Shown: positions 1 to 11,949 of the stretch, one piece after another | Position numbering within the stretch: position 1 is the stretch's first letter | Layout: each line of letters starts with the position of its first letter | Source: Triatoma infestans | Lineage: Eukaryota; Arthropoda; Insecta; Hemiptera; Reduviidae | Direction: 5' to 3' | DNA: 64,000 nt | Assembly: GCA_011037195.1 (NCBI GenBank) | Contig: JAAEAF010004280.1 | Location: 44,665 to 108,664 of the forward strand | Translations under genes and position numbers: made by a program | The notes under the pieces: model-generated | What the model saw: the letters and a program-made list of their open reading frames with translations, nothing else | Told to the model about the DNA's origin: nothing | Database searches by the model: none

Positions 1-1149
1 TTTCAACTTTCATCATATTGATTACTTTCATTAGCTGCAGAGAAAGAGAGAAAAATTGTGTTGCTTCACAGCAAATTGTTTTTTATTTTCTGTCATGAGA
101 TCGAAAAACTTGTATATAGAATATTTGACCAGATAAAATATTTCATTTTTCAGCGGTGAAGTAAAAACAAAAGGAAGACGAAATTACCAAAGGTAATCAC
201 ATAGAAAAGGGAAGAAGTTGGTAATAAAAAGAATTAAGTATACCATTGTTACCCTCCATCGCTATGCAGAGAATGTTCAGTCTGCAAGTGAAAACTAATA
301 AAACAAGAAGTATTCGAACTAGAGGAGAAAGAAGACGTGAAAGAAAATTAATTCAACTACAAACTGAACCATTCAGTTGGTAGCTGAATTCCCGACCATC
401 TCTAGTTGGTACACTTGTACTCGCAAGCCCTATCGTAGTACCGACCTCCCAACCAGTGTTGTTATTCTCAGACCTAGGCTGAGGAAAGTAGAAGATTCCA
501 ATATAAGAGTCTCAAAGTGAGAGATAAGTCTATTTTCCTTTTTTCCAATTCAAACTAGTTTTCCAAGTGTTTGTGTGTGTGTGTGTGTGCCTGCTCGTAC
601 AATTTTAGGAATCAATATAAAGGGGGAAATAGAATCTAACAATACTGGAAACATATGTATTTGTTTTTGTACTGTATGTAAGACAGCACCCTCTCATATG
701 TAGTGGTATAAATAATAAGACTAAGCTGTGCACCCAGACACACCCCCTTTTTCTATAAGGGGTTAGTGTTCAATGAATATTCTGTCCAATTATGCACACC
801 AGTTGACACTTATTGCACTGCAGAATGGCTGAGCAATGACGTAAAAGTCGTCCCCGGCAAGGAAACAAAAAAAGTTAAGAAAAGGATTAAATAGTTAATG
901 AATATCTCAACCAACAAGAAAGAAGAAGAAGGGAAAAAGGTAATACCAACGTATTATCTTTATTTTAATTTTATTTAGTTGGTATCAATCTTTTTTTTTA
1001 AGCTCATACAGAATGTTGGTAACAGGGTTCATTATGTATAAAGAATTACAAACGTTAAAGTCAAAGTGTATCTCATTAATGAAAATATTTTAACAGAACG
1101 TTTTCACCTCTTAATGATCTAGAGGAAATATTTTAATGAACCTAAAAAT

Positions 1150-1191
<42 letters not shown>

Positions 1192-2104
1192 ACATACACA
1201 TATATATATATATATATATCGAGCTAATTCTTGAATTTCGCAAGAAATTGTCACATAGGACAGTTAAATAATGCAATTTTTTTTTTTAATTTAAGGCGCG
1301 TCAGCATCTATGGTCATTGGCGCCCGGCGCTTCACAGTGCACTGCCGGCCTCCGCACAGTGTTCTCTCGTTACAGACAGACAGACAAAACAATTTGTTTT
1401 GAAATATATTTATTTATAAAGTAAGTGTGACTGAAGATTAATTTGTTTTTAATAATAAATACCAAATAATTAGTCAAAAATTTAATTTTATATTTATATA
1501 TTTTTTTCTCTCTTTTATTTAGATATTTACAACTATACAACAAGGATAATAAATCAGTGAATATGTTACAAGAACGGTTATAGGACATGAAAAACTTATT
1601 AGGAGATGCCACCAAATGGGAGGTACTCCCTACGGTGTTTTATTAATCATCGGTGTTAAGTAGAACAAAGTAATAAAGGAGGTCGCGGGGCCAGCGGCTT
1701 TTCAATCTAAGAGAATATACCTTTTGAAAAATATTGCCTAAAACCTAAAACTTTGTTAATCTCATAATTTTGATGTTAAATATTATTGTTTAATAAATTG
1801 AAGTGTAGAATCTTAAATAAATTTTACATTAAAGTACTTACAAAACTAATAATTTAAAGAGATTGCCGGAGTATTCTATAAACGAGTCGAAAATTATTTT
1901 TGAGGTCATAAATGTAGTATGAAACAATCACATTGCTTTCTCTCTTAATATTATAATTATTCATCTGTGGGAAGGGAACGAACCCGGACATTATCTAAAG
2001 CATCACTTGTGAAAAGTTCCATTTGTTCGGACTATTTAAGATTTGGTTAGACCCGGGGTTCTAGCTTTTTGTCTAGATCCGGTTAGTTGTTTTTCTTTGG
2101 AGTA
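1..2104. other. Non-coding AT-rich DNA, no gene seen
   Basis: I find no recognisable protein, RNA gene or family A copy here. The stretch contains a CA/TA microsatellite (1152-1219) and a small GC-rich island around 1295-1370. Short open frames on both strands look like chance frames in AT-rich DNA. Confidence 0.5.
1152..1219. repeat. (CA)n(TA)n compound microsatellite
   Basis: A run of CA dinucleotides with a few CATACA interruptions passes directly into a TA run. It is not inside a recognisable family A copy, unlike several other CA tracts in the window. Confidence 0.95.
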
Positions 2105-2575
2105 GCAAGTGTTCCCCGCCTCCTACCACCCTACCCAAACAAATCAATTTTCCCGACAAAATGTTTCAAATAAAAGCTGTATATATGTTAAAGAAGTTAT
2201 ACAGGTATATTTAATAAAAAAAAAATCATTGGAGTTATTTTCAAGAAAAATCATGAAAAACTGTGAAAAAAGTAAAGTTTCGCAAGTCAACTTCCGGTGA
2301 GGATTTTTGTCCGAAAAATTCGGGTCCGATGGATGCGTGCTGCTGGTAGCTGAACGGAATACCAAGTTTGAGTTACCTGCGCTTTTTCTTCTTTTTTTTT
2401 GAATTATTTTTCCATTCACAAATACACACACACAACCACCACAAAGACCATTCGCTAATTTTTTTCTCATCACTCAGGGAACCTCAACACATATAGGTTT
2501 TCCGGTGAAACTCAAATTTCAAAAATCTGGCACTAGATAATACATACTTTCTTTTACAGTAAGTAAGGAATAAGG
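2105..2575 (+). repeat. Family A interspersed repeat, near full length
   Basis: Family A is defined here from copies within this window. In order it has a C-rich start, the block AAATGTTTCAAATAAAAG, a block like AAAATCGTTGGAGCCGTTTT, CTTCCGGTTGATGGATTTT, ACGGAATACCAAGTTTGAG, a CA microsatellite, and TTCCGGTGAAAACTCAATTT. This copy has all blocks in order with many substitutions; the CA block is reduced (2423-2440). It is non-coding and the class is unknown. Confidence 0.8.
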
Positions 2576-4734
2576 AGAGTGAAAGAAAGAAAAAAAATTG
2601 TTCACAATATTCTCACGCTATTTTATTTTGAAGAAGAGAAAATAAAGTCTGAAATACTCTAGACTAGCACATACAGGAAATAAAAAAGTCGTAAAAAACA
2701 AAAAATCAATCTAAAAAATATTTAATCAATAAAATTAATTCACTTGTATACTATAGGTGCAAGAAAAGAAGACGAAAGAAGCTTTCTTTTTTTTATAAAT
2801 TGTTACAACTGAGCGAGGTGCTCTATTGGCTGAGAAAAAAAGCAGTGACCGCTCATTGTAAGAAAATTTGAAATTCCCTTCACTTCCTCCACCCAAACCA
2901 AAACCATCACCATACTTCACCCACTTACTTTCACTAATAAATTATGAAACAACTGTTTGTGGCTGTTAAAAAAGGGGGGCTGGGCCTGGGGTGGTTGTGA
3001 GGGGTTTGCGGGCCTGGGCCAATCTTGAAAGGATATACACTGTTCTCCCCTGCTTACTGCTCAACGGAACCGTCCAAAAGAGGAGCGGGTGTCTGGCCGT
3101 TCTTAAGGAAGAAGTTTTCCATCTAGAGCTACTCTAGGAGCTTTTTTTTTTATAGCTGTTGGTATAGTAGCTTCGTAAACTACTACCACTACAAGTAGCT
3201 GCCAGCCAGCCAGCTCTGGCAAAGTGTAGTTAGAGTACTGTTAGCTAGATGTGCACGGTTAGTGTAAGAAGGTCCCACCTGTATTTTTATTGCCACTGAA
3301 TACATTAAAGTCCAAAGCCCCCACTCCGCGCAGTAAAGTACTGGTGGTGGGGGTAGAAAGAAGTATAATATTTTTTATTGCCATAAAGTATGGACAAAAA
3401 ACAAAAAAATCTCTTTTTTTTAAAAAAAAGAAAAACCAAACTTTTAGTTTGCGAGTTATAAACTTTATATTTCTGTTTTACAGTTAAAGAAAGAGTGAGC
3501 AAAATTATACCCACAGTTGGTTTTTGTTAGTTATAAAGTAGGTACGTGCTCGAACAGGTAAGTACTTATAAAGTGTTTGATTTCTATAGGAATTTGTTTT
3601 CAACAACTATTACAAAACTAGGTAATATGATTTTACTAACTGGGGAAGAATTAAGATTTTTTTCCGACATAACTTACTTTTGTTTTTATTTTTGCTTTCT
3701 TTTATTGCTGTAAACAGAACCAAATATTTGTAATTGCCTTCTTTTTTTTAGCGGAAATGGATGTCCCAAGGTTGTTTGGGTAAGAAAAACTTGTTTTTAG
3801 CTATTGGGGTCCTTTGTCTTCCAGGCTCTGTGTATTTTTTTTTTAAATTAATTTTATCATGCTCCACTCTACAATATTAAATGCGCTGAAGACACCAATC
3901 AAGTTAAATAATGGGTCGAATAATATAATTGATTAAATCTTCAGACTCAAGGGATTTTGGTTTGAAGGTTATAAAATAACGAATGTCTCTTTATATTAGC
4001 CAAGCTTTCGGAAAAATTTATTTTGCCTTCCTCAAGGCAAATTCTAATAACAACATTTCAAACAAGGATATAAGTAATTATAAACATTTTCATTAATACA
4101 TCATCATATTTATTAATTTATCTATAATGAATGCAGTAAAATTTTCTCTTTCTCTTATTATTAATATTAAATCCCACAATGATGTTGCATATTTAGAATT
4201 CTTAAAGCAACATGAATTATGTAGGGGGGGGGGGAGATGATTTGTAATTCAAATTTAATTGTCCCCAATTTTTGAGTGCTCTTTTTCTTTCTCAAAGGAA
4301 ATTTCATTGGTTTATTTAGCTTATTCTAGTATTTGAATATTTACACATATCCTAAGATCATGGATTTATTCTCAGTTAGGTATTTTATAAATAGTCTATT
4401 TCTAGAAAATTATGAAAAAATCCAACTTAGTTTATTTGAGAAGTTTAAACACATGCTTGGCTTATTTCCACAATATATTGCTCGCCTAAAACATCGATAT
4501 AAAAATAAAATTTATATCAAAAATCTTTTCTTTTTTTTTGTGTAATTTTTTAATATTTATTTTAAAGCGATTATTATGCAATTATTTTAATTAATTATTT
4601 TTATATAAATAGATATATATATTTTTTTCAGGCAGGCTTAACAAGTCCAACTAACAATTAGGTGTCACGGACGGGAGCGAAAGCACCTACTTTACTATTA
4701 ACATTTTTTTAAACGAATATAAAATTTAGTAGTT
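2576..4734. other. Non-coding stretch, no gene seen
   Basis: Nothing protein-like was recognised. It holds a G-rich patch (2969-3027), several poly-T/poly-A runs, a poly-G run near 4225, and around 3990-4040 a short piece with a TTTCGG...CTTCCTCAAGG arrangement similar to the loops of the foldback elements described elsewhere. Confidence 0.45.
2969..3027 (+). other. G-rich tract, possible G-quadruplex
   Basis: Six runs of three to six Gs lie within about 55 bases, in a region that is otherwise AT-rich. Loop lengths are partly longer than the usual seven-base rule, so quadruplex formation is only possible, not predicted strongly. Confidence 0.5.
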
Positions 4735-4803
4735 ATACGCGGGATTCGAACTGGGGACCTCCCACTGACAAATCCATCCTCATAACCACTACACTAACCT
4801 ACC
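4735..4803 (-). repeat. tRNA-derived SINE head or tRNA pseudogene
   Basis: Read on the minus strand, it has an A-box-like TTAGTGTAGTGGTTATGAGG and, at tRNA spacing, a B box CAGTTCGAATCCC. A functional tRNA is unlikely: the acceptor arm is not closed and no matching 3' side follows. The AT-rich sequence down to about 4640 may be the SINE body. Resemblance is to Val/Glu-type tRNAs; assignment is uncertain. Confidence 0.6.
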
Positions 4804-6369
4804 CTTCCCAATTTCACAATTATTTCAAATACAAACTATTCCAAGATCTTTGAATATAGTTTTTTTTTGGGGGGGGTGGGTGGTTCTGAGGAACCAACAA
4901 TTACATTAAGCTTTCCTCTAAAGCTCCACTTTAGTACAACATAATGATTCTGCTACTTATATCAATTACATTAAGTTACGAATGAGACTGTGCTGCTAGA
5001 ATTCTAAATTTTTTATTTTTTTATTATAATGGAGTTGATGAGGAGAGAAATTGGGATTGATTAATTGACGAGATATGAAGACACTGTTATAATATAGCTA
5101 TAAGTTTATACAAACTGCACTGAACTTGTAATGATTTTATAGAATAAAAGGTAAGAGTAGAGATATGACACGATGCGATGTATGGTTGAATCTGGTAGAT
5201 AGATATCTAGATCTCTCACTGGCTTATATACAGGTTCTCCCCACTCTAGCCTGCTTAAGTCAGAGAGTACCAGCGAGAGTGTGTTTTCTCTCGGTCGGGC
5301 TTGTGTTCTCTCTCTTACCGTTACATTATTTTTAGAAATTGCTATGATTTATCAGTAAATTTGGAATGCCGACCACACAGATATAAATTGATCACTTTTA
5401 TTTGAAACATTTTTTGAGTGACGTCAAATTTGAAATGTTTTTGAACTTGTTCAACATTTTTGGCGCTGTCTTGTGAACTGTAAACATTATTACATCAACT
5501 GCTGCCTGCCTTGGATTTGAAATATGATCCATTTGTAATATAATTCCAAGCAAAAATACTATCCACAGTTGCACAACAAATATTCTTCTTGGTCAGAGTA
5601 CTAAAAACCTAGTATATGATTTAATAAAAAGAAAACAAAACAGCCGGAAACTTGTCGTAAAAGGAATAGTGGGTGTACTTGAATATATGGTAAAAAGGAA
5701 GGTTTTTTTGTTCATTTTTATAGGTTATATAAGACGTTTTTCATACATTTCAAGCTCAGAGACAATAACTTTAGTTAAACAATAACATATATTGCGCTGA
5801 AGTTAAGTTTTACAATCGCAGGATTGTAACATAAGTTATACATATAGTTTTTTTATCTGATTTTGTTTTTAAGAAAAGTGTTTTTACAGTAGTTGCCAAA
5901 TTACATTTTCTGAAAACCTTGGTTGGGAAAATGTGCGAATAAAAAACGGAAATGTTATTGAAAGTAATTTTATCGATCGAAACGAAAAAAAAATCCGGTG
6001 TGAAACACTCACCCTACTTTCTCTTATTGCTGTTAATACTATATATATATATATATATATATAATGACAAATTTTCTTTACACTTCAAATTTACTCGTTT
6101 GTCCTAAATATAAATATGGTAGCGTTGGTGGGGACAAGTACCTCACCCAGGCTGATACCAGAAGTGATTATTTTCTAGTCCAAAAGAGGGCGTGTCAATA
6201 ACATTGAACACTGTTAACATTACAAAGTTACAGATTCCGTTAACTAAGTAAGAAAATCACTTTTTTTGGAATATGATAAATAAAATAGGTAGCTTTATAC
6301 CTGAAATGTTAGTATTCCAAGTTTAAACCTGTCAAAAAAATCTTATTACGACTCCGGTATACTTCGGAT
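4804..6369. other. Non-coding stretch with degraded repeat pieces
   Basis: No gene seen. Around 5380-5470 there is a weak minus-strand family A piece (CACTTTTATTTGAAACATTTTT). Near 5990-6025 the sequence TGTGAAACACTCACCCTACTT recurs as a motif also seen at about 17.4, 29.1, 33.9 and 44.0 kb. A TA run lies at 6040-6062. Confidence 0.45.
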
Positions 6370-6520
6370 TCAAGGGAAAATTCTACGCTTCTATAGAGCT
6401 TAGAATTCCAACCAGTCCGTGGTATTATTTCTATACTGAGGATAGATCCTTTTCTGGGATCATCTTCAGTCTTAGATTTAACGACAACTACTCCCCTCAT
6501 CGTCTTAATAGAATTGGTAT
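6370..6520 (+). pseudogene. Older LINE ORF2 C-terminal fragment, upstream half
   Basis: In one frame the sequence just before the R1-like insertion reads through a segment ending SPHRLNRIG. If the insertion and one copy of its 13-bp duplication are ignored, this frame continues at 7883 into a cysteine/histidine segment typical of the end of non-LTR retrotransposon ORF2 proteins (an R-x-G-H-like region followed by CPxC...H...C). It is the left half of an old LINE split by a younger one. Only a short remnant is left, with stops upstream, so it is not functional. Confidence 0.6.
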
Positions 6521-7047
6521 TATTATTATTACTATTCAAGGAAGGGGAGGGCGAAACCCTACGCTATCCAAGCCTCCCTGGGCCCATATAGCTACCCCTA
6601 AAGAATAACAACTATTGGGTCTGGAATAAAAGTCCAGTCCCAGGTTTTACCCATCTAAGTTTCACCACCGAACAAGACCGAATCTAAGTTTCAAGACCGA
6701 ACAAATCGGACCAAAACCTTAAAAGGACATAGCTTAAGATCCTCTACCGACGTCCTATTCCGGCCGAAGATCCCAAACCTAATCTCCTCACACGCCTAAA
6801 TACTCCGTCATCAGATGCATGGGTATTTCCTCCTCCGCCTCACAAAATCTACAAAAGGGGTCAGGCATGAGTCCCATCGTATAGAGATGTCTCCTTAAAC
6901 CACAATGCCCAGTGAGGAAGCCAACCAGATGCCTGAGAGAGGTCCGAAGATGCCACTACTCAAAGCTCCGTCCGGACCCCCAATGAGCATCTGAGACTGC
7001 CGACAACCCACTGCGCTCATCCATTAGGATGAGTGCTGTGAGGCCAT

Positions 7048-7641
7048 CTACGTCTGGAAGCCTGACAAACATGTGCCAGAAGACATACCAACAGCAGACT
7101 CTGGACCAATGAAAGGGAGAGAGGCGCCTAATTTGGCAAACCTATCCACCTCCTCATTCCCAAAGATTCCCATATGACCTGGAATCCAGACCAGAAGCGC
7201 ATCCTTCAATGAAGAAAGATCTTCCAGTCTTGTAGAACATTCCAACACCAATCTGGAAGTGAAGACACATGAGCTAAGCGCCTTTAACGCAGCCGGGCTG
7301 TCCGAGCAGATACAAAAACCTTTTAAATTAGTGTTACGCACTCTCTCATCCAAAATACAGCAAAGAATTGCATATACCTCAGCCTGGAAAACGGTGGCCC
7401 ACTCACCAAGAGGAACCACCAAATGGTCTCCCGTCTCAAAATAGACGGCAGCCCTAGACCTACCATCCATCCTGGAGCCGTCCGTGTAGCATCGGAGATA
7501 ATTGTCAGGAATTACCCCAGATGGACCCAGGGTTAACCAATCTTCCCTAGAAGGCAACCTAACCCTATAGGAATGACCAAAGACAAAAGTCTTCAACATC
7601 CTATCAGAAGGGAAACCTGTAATGGGAATCCTTAAAAGCAT
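7048..7641 (-). pseudogene. LINE RNase H domain (R1/I-type)
   Basis: This open frame of 197 codons lies inside the LINE at 6521-7869. It shows RNase H landmarks of insect LINEs in order: YTDGSRM (first catalytic Asp, about residue 54), ATVFQAEVYAI (catalytic Glu, about 88), CSDSPAALKAL (second Asp, about 113), and VWIPGHMGIFGNEEVDRFAK (about 151-170, with the final Asp). RNase H of this kind degrades template RNA during target-primed reverse transcription. The first methionine is internal to the original ORF2 and not a true start. The zinc region and RT end are in other frames, so the protein is broken. Confidence 0.85.
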
Positions 7642-7856
7642 CTCGCGATAAATGGTAGAATGACCGTATTGCTTACCCTGCCAAAAACCTGCCTGGTTTA
7701 ATTCTATACCAGGCTTTCATTGCCTTGTTTTTCACCTCCACAAAGAGAGGTGGAATCCCTAACACAGTCTCCATAGATGCGATCGGCGTAGTCCGAAATG
7801 CACCAGTCACCGCCAGACAAGCCAAGCGTTGGATATCTTTTTCTAGCAGCTGTCTA
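7640..7856 (-). pseudogene. LINE reverse-transcriptase C-terminal piece
   Basis: Minus-strand translation gives the segment RLACLAVTGAFRTTPIASME followed by LGIPPLFVEVKNKAMKAWYR. Alternating 'LA...TGA.RTTP...LE...PPL...V...A' is the conserved stretch between the RT thumb and RNase H in R1-type LINEs. It is out of frame with the RNase H frame downstream, marking a frameshift near 7640-7660. The plus-strand open frame across this site is an artefact. Confidence 0.75.
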
Positions 7857-7882
7857 GCGGATCGTGTTTATAGAATTGGTAT

Positions 7883-8040
7883 AGACCTGAAGCCAATATG
7901 TCCTTACGTTGGGGAATCTATAGCAGACGCCAAACACTTAATTTTAGCATGCTCACAGCACTCAAACATAGAGACAACCTCTGAAATTGTATCGTTAATG
8001 CTAAATTTCCATTGCCGTCACATCTCCCCACAATTTTGAA
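7883..8040 (+). pseudogene. Older LINE ORF2 C-terminus, downstream half
   Basis: This continues the frame of 6370-6520 once the younger LINE is removed. It reads IDLKPICPYVGESIADAKHLILACSQ at residue level, i.e. CPxx...HLIxxC, the cysteine/histidine tail of LINE ORF2 proteins. The second cysteine of the expected CPxC pair is V here, which fits decay. It ends at a stop near 8037. Family cannot be fixed from so little sequence. Confidence 0.6.
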
Positions 8041-8164
8041 CCGACAAAATCGCGATATATATGTAGCTATTGTGAAGTTCATTAAAGGTTACAATAACGG
8101 AATTTAAATTACCCCATCAGTTAGCTAAATTTTAAAAACAAAAAATACATGCTAATTTGCAAAG

Positions 8165-8320
8165 CACAAAAGCCCCCTCCCCCACCAACCAAATAAAAAG
8201 TTTTAATGGATCATCATTATGTTCGTGCTCAGGGACTTTTATTTCCGGTGAAAACTCAATTTCGAAAATTTAACTCGATCGCAATACACTTCCTCTTATT
8301 AGAAAAGTAAGAGAATGTAA
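8165..8320 (+). repeat. Family A, partial copy
   Basis: Contains the C-rich start block (CCCCCTCCCCCACC) joined by an internal deletion to the 3' block TTCCGGTGAAAACTCAATTT and the terminal TTCCTCTTATTAG...AAGTAAGAG. The central CA microsatellite is missing. Confidence 0.75.
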
Positions 8321-9109
8321 AAAGCGAACAAAGTTAGCGTCACGTACAAACCGACAGAAATACAGGGTAATAATATGGTTTTAAAATCCTATTTTTAATA
8401 AAATTACTGCAAAAAGATACATTTAAGCATTTTTTTTTTATATTTCCTTCACTTATTATCATGGAAAACCCTCAAGAAAAAAAAATATTAAGAAAATTTA
8501 ATTTTTGTAAAAAGTTATACTAAACATTAAACTTCCTTTGGAAGTGGCATATACGTCTTATATGAAAATTCATGCAACGTAGAGGGGAGGGGAGAGAAGT
8601 CAATTTTCCATGTAGAAAGTATATAATTGGTTATAATAAGCGGATGAAATTGTATACATGAGCTTGAATATATTACTTGGTATTAACTCGGCATGAATGA
8701 GTAAAAGGCGGTGCTCTTTTGTGTGTGTGTGTGTATATATATATTGTGCAACTGGTGTGCAATGGGTTATTAATCCTATGTGGTGGGCCAAATGTCTCGT
8801 TCATGTTCCATTCCCACCTTTACGTGAAAAAATCCACTCGAGTTTTTCTTCGAGTTAATTTTCCTTTAAAAAAGGAAATCAAGAAAAAGTTCCAGAATTT
8901 TTTTTTTTTTAACCAAAAAGGAAAATAAAAATATTTTTAACCATCTATTTATCCAGGTAATAATATAAACTATCTCCTTTAAAGTGGGTTCTCATTTATT
9001 TGAAAAGTGCGATTACATTATCCGCACCACTAGACAGCCACAACATTGAACAACCAAATAACATTTCAAATGTATCGCAACAAATTCCGCAGAACTCGCG
9101 TATATAAAA
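8321..9109. other. Non-coding stretch, no gene seen
   Basis: AT-rich with a TG/TA microsatellite at about 8719-8745 and T/A homopolymers near 8900. A short family A-like fragment with a TG tract may underlie 8700-8850, but it is too weak to delimit. Confidence 0.4.
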
Positions 9110-9276
9110 TCATTTTTTTCGGAAAAATGTCACAAATAAAAATGACAGGTTTTATATCTGTGCAAGTTAGGTTTTAAAGTTTAAAAAAAAATCGATATAG
9201 TTGTTTTCGAGAAAATCGAGAAAGGAAAAAACTAAAAAAAAAAACTGTACATTAAAGTTATACATTCGGTTGATGG
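9110..9276 (+). repeat. Family A, 5' half
   Basis: Has the blocks AAATGTCACAAATAAAAATG, ATCGATATAGTTGTTTTCGAG and TACATTCGGTTGATGGATTT, then stops and meets an oppositely oriented copy at a TACTTTCTCTTACTCC junction. Confidence 0.75.
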
Positions 9277-9700
9277 ATTTTTACTTTCTCTTACTCCTTC
9301 CGGCTACAGGAAGTCTTGCGATCGTGACAAATTTTTGGAAATGTCTTTACACCGGAAATACATGTTTTGAGGTTACTCGAGTAAGAAAACAAAAAGGTTT
9401 TTTAGTGAATGGTCTGTTCATGAGTATTGTGTGAACAAAATATCTCAAAAAGGAAAATTGTAGGAAGCTAGAACTTGGTATTCCATTTAGGTGCTCCTAT
9501 CGCATCTGACGCGTAACTTACGAGTAAAATGTATCAGTTGGAAGTCCGACTCTAAATGTTTTTATTCATTTTCAGTTTTTCGATGTTTTCTCCAAAATGG
9601 CTCTAACGATTTTCTTTAAACTTCATACGCTAATCTATATACACAAATGCCAATCAGTTTTATTTGTAAAATTTTCACGGGAAATTTGATTTTAATTTTT
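9277..9700 (-). repeat. Family A, near full-length copy
   Basis: Read on the minus strand the blocks appear in consensus order: the GTTGGAAGTCC region, the ACCAAGTTCTAGC region, and TTCCGGTGTAAAGACATTTC. It abuts the plus-oriented half copy to its left, giving a head-to-head arrangement. The minimal TG tract shows how variable the central microsatellite is. Confidence 0.8.
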
Positions 9701-9749
9701 TGTGTGAAAACAGTCGCGGATAACAATCCTGTAAAGTACCATTTCAGTA

Positions 9750-10398
9750 TTATTATTATTTATTAATAAACCTTTAGGGCTTCCCCTATACAAAGAAGTC
9801 TTGCCTTACAAAAAAAAAAAAAATAGAGAAAATACTACTTGAACATATAAACATTGAAATTACTAGAAATGAAAAAAATAAATGTTAACCTAAATTTACG
9901 TATTATGTTTAATAAAGTGAGACAAGGAAAATTCGAAAAATTGAACAAAATTATTATTCTATAAACTCAATCAGAGACCTAATACTTATACATATTGTTT
10001 ATATATTTATACACATTTTTTTTTCATCATTTATCGTTTACTATCTATAATTCATTAACAATAAAGGATCTTATCTCTATAGCATTTTTAAGAAATATAT
10101 ATATATATGAAATGATTTAGTCCTTTTTGCTGTCTTTAATAAACCTATTAAATTCTGATCATCTAATATTTTATTGATTAAACCGTTATATGCTGGACAA
10201 AGGAGAAAAATATGGCTGAGCTAGTTCAGATTGCAGATAGTATGCAGCTTGGCTGGTGTGATGGTATATTTGGACTGATTGATATTTAATACTCTAATGT
10301 GTTTATTACTTGGTCTTAACTAAGGTATCGTCCTAACAATGTCTATTGGAAGATTTAGTTTTAAATAAGGATAACCTTCTGCATTAAAATTATTTGCT
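9750..10398 (-). mobile_element. 5'-truncated LINE with perfect 15-bp TSD
   Basis: The insertion is bounded by a perfect 15-bp direct repeat, AGTACCATTTCAGTA, at 9735-9749 and 10399-10413. The left end is a TTATTATTATT tract, so the element lies on the minus strand with a TAA-type 3' tail. Minus-strand translation near 10240-10180 gives a decayed ORF2 C-terminus (ICNLN...SHIFLLCPAYN), matching the C...H..L.CP.Y pattern of LINE ends. About 650 bp remain and stops are present. Clade is uncertain; the tail style fits I/R1/CR1-type elements. Confidence 0.8.
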
Positions 10399-10413
10399 AG
10401 TACCATTTCAGTA

Positions 10414-11949
10414 CAATGTATAGTATTTACCACCTACACAATATTCTTAAAGAACTCGAAAAAACATTGGTACAATTCCACATTTGTAGAAAATCAGTTG
10501 AAGTGCAACTTTAACAGAATAGATGTTTCGAGTTTATTTTTTTGGAATTTTCTGGAAATATAACGTGAACTATAACGTTTTTCCTTAAATCTGAAATACT
10601 TTACTGCACAGATATAAACCGATCACTTTTATATGAAACATTTTTGTCATAAATTTTGCTTTATTTTATGTGCAGAATTTGAAAATGCAGAAACATTTCA
10701 TGATAAATTTGAGTTTATGCAATGTTTTGGCGCTATCTTTTGAATGACAACATAAACACATATAATTTCTACGTGACTTATGAGCCAACCAATATCTCCA
10801 CCACTACCCTACCCACCTCTACATTTAGAGCAACTGAGTGAAAATGTTTCGGAATATCAAAGTTGGAGCCTTTTCTACGATTTTGAGATATTCTTCTCTC
10901 TTCTCTCTCACTCACTCTCACACACAATTCATTAGTTTCCTTTACTACATTACAATGAGTCAAAAATCATTAGTAAAAGCTTTCATAGCGTAGCTGCAAA
11001 AATCTCCAATCTAGAACTAAGACGACGAAGATGGTTTTTTTCATTGCAATATAGGAAATATTACCTTCATCGTATAAAATTTTCTAATGCTAATGTAGAC
11101 TAACAAATAAAACATTAAGAAAGGTAAAATGTGAATATGCATGCCATAAGGTAAATAAAGCTGCTAACGTTTGGAAGATAAACTTTGCCACTAAGGAAAC
11201 CGCAAGCAGTTTAACAACAAAATTGAATTAATTAGAGGAAAACTCTCGGAAAATTATATAATGGTTAACTTTTTACTTACTTCGCTCATTTTCCCACTCA
11301 TGCTAAGAAAATTAAAATGTTTTTAATATGTCAACATGGAACTATTATCCATATTAACGTAGCACTAGCAAACATTACAAATATTTATCCTTACTTTTCT
11401 TCCTTTTTTGTCTTACTGCTGTAAGTCAGTAATATTATTATTGTGATCGTGTCTGAAATTTTTATTTTGGAGTTTGGAGAGCGGAAATTAATATTTTGAA
11501 GTTTACGAAAAACTATGTTCTGAACGGATGTTCTGGGTGTGTGTGTGAACATACCACAAAATTGGAACAATATCACTGATTGTTTACATTTACTTCTGCA
11601 TTAAAATGTAAATGCACAATTTAAGAGTGTGCCTACATGTTCTATCAGTTAAATAAAAATAAATTGTTCAGGAATTATATTTACTTGTTAAAACAAAGTG
11701 AATACAATACATAAGCAAAAATCGTAAGAACGCGGAATCTTGCAATTGTATAGAAGTTTCAAATTATCCGAATCAGATTTTGATTTATGAATTCATTATA
11801 TTTTATATATAATTTAATAATATATTACAATTAATAATTATTATATTTAAATAAAAAATTGATCAAACTACCAATAATTTTGTATATTTAAAGTATCACG
11901 TTAATAGTATGAAATCGAAAAAACCTCAAATCTTACTTTTTATGAATGA
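10414..11949. other. Non-coding stretch with degraded family A piece
   Basis: No gene seen. A weak minus-strand family A end lies at about 10540-10740 (GATCACTTTTATATGAAACA). The part 11700-11900 is extremely AT-rich. Open frames here are short and unremarkable. Confidence 0.4.

Larger units (their letters stand above)
6521..7869 (-). mobile_element. R1/I-type LINE, 5'-truncated, with 13-bp TSD
   Basis: The element is on the minus strand. Its 3' end at 6521 is a short TAA-type tail (TATTATTATTATTACTATTC on the plus strand), a style known from I/R1-group LINEs. The flanks carry a perfect 13-bp duplication, ATAGAATTGGTAT, at 6508-6520 and 7870-7882. Read 5' to 3', the remnant holds the end of the reverse-transcriptase region (7640-7855), an RNase H domain (7048-7641), and a CxxC-type zinc segment near 6840-6900 (FCRFCEAEEE). 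Frames shift between these parts, so it is dead. Everything 5' of the RT end is missing. Confidence 0.85.

Noticed and set aside
2969..3027. CpG-island-like promoter
   Set aside because: The patch is G-rich on one strand but not CpG-rich, and no open frame or transcript start signal follows.
7725..8039. Plus-strand frame of 104 codons as a gene
   Set aside because: It runs antisense through the RT end of a minus-strand LINE and then into an older plus-strand LINE C-terminus across the target duplication. It is a chance fusion.
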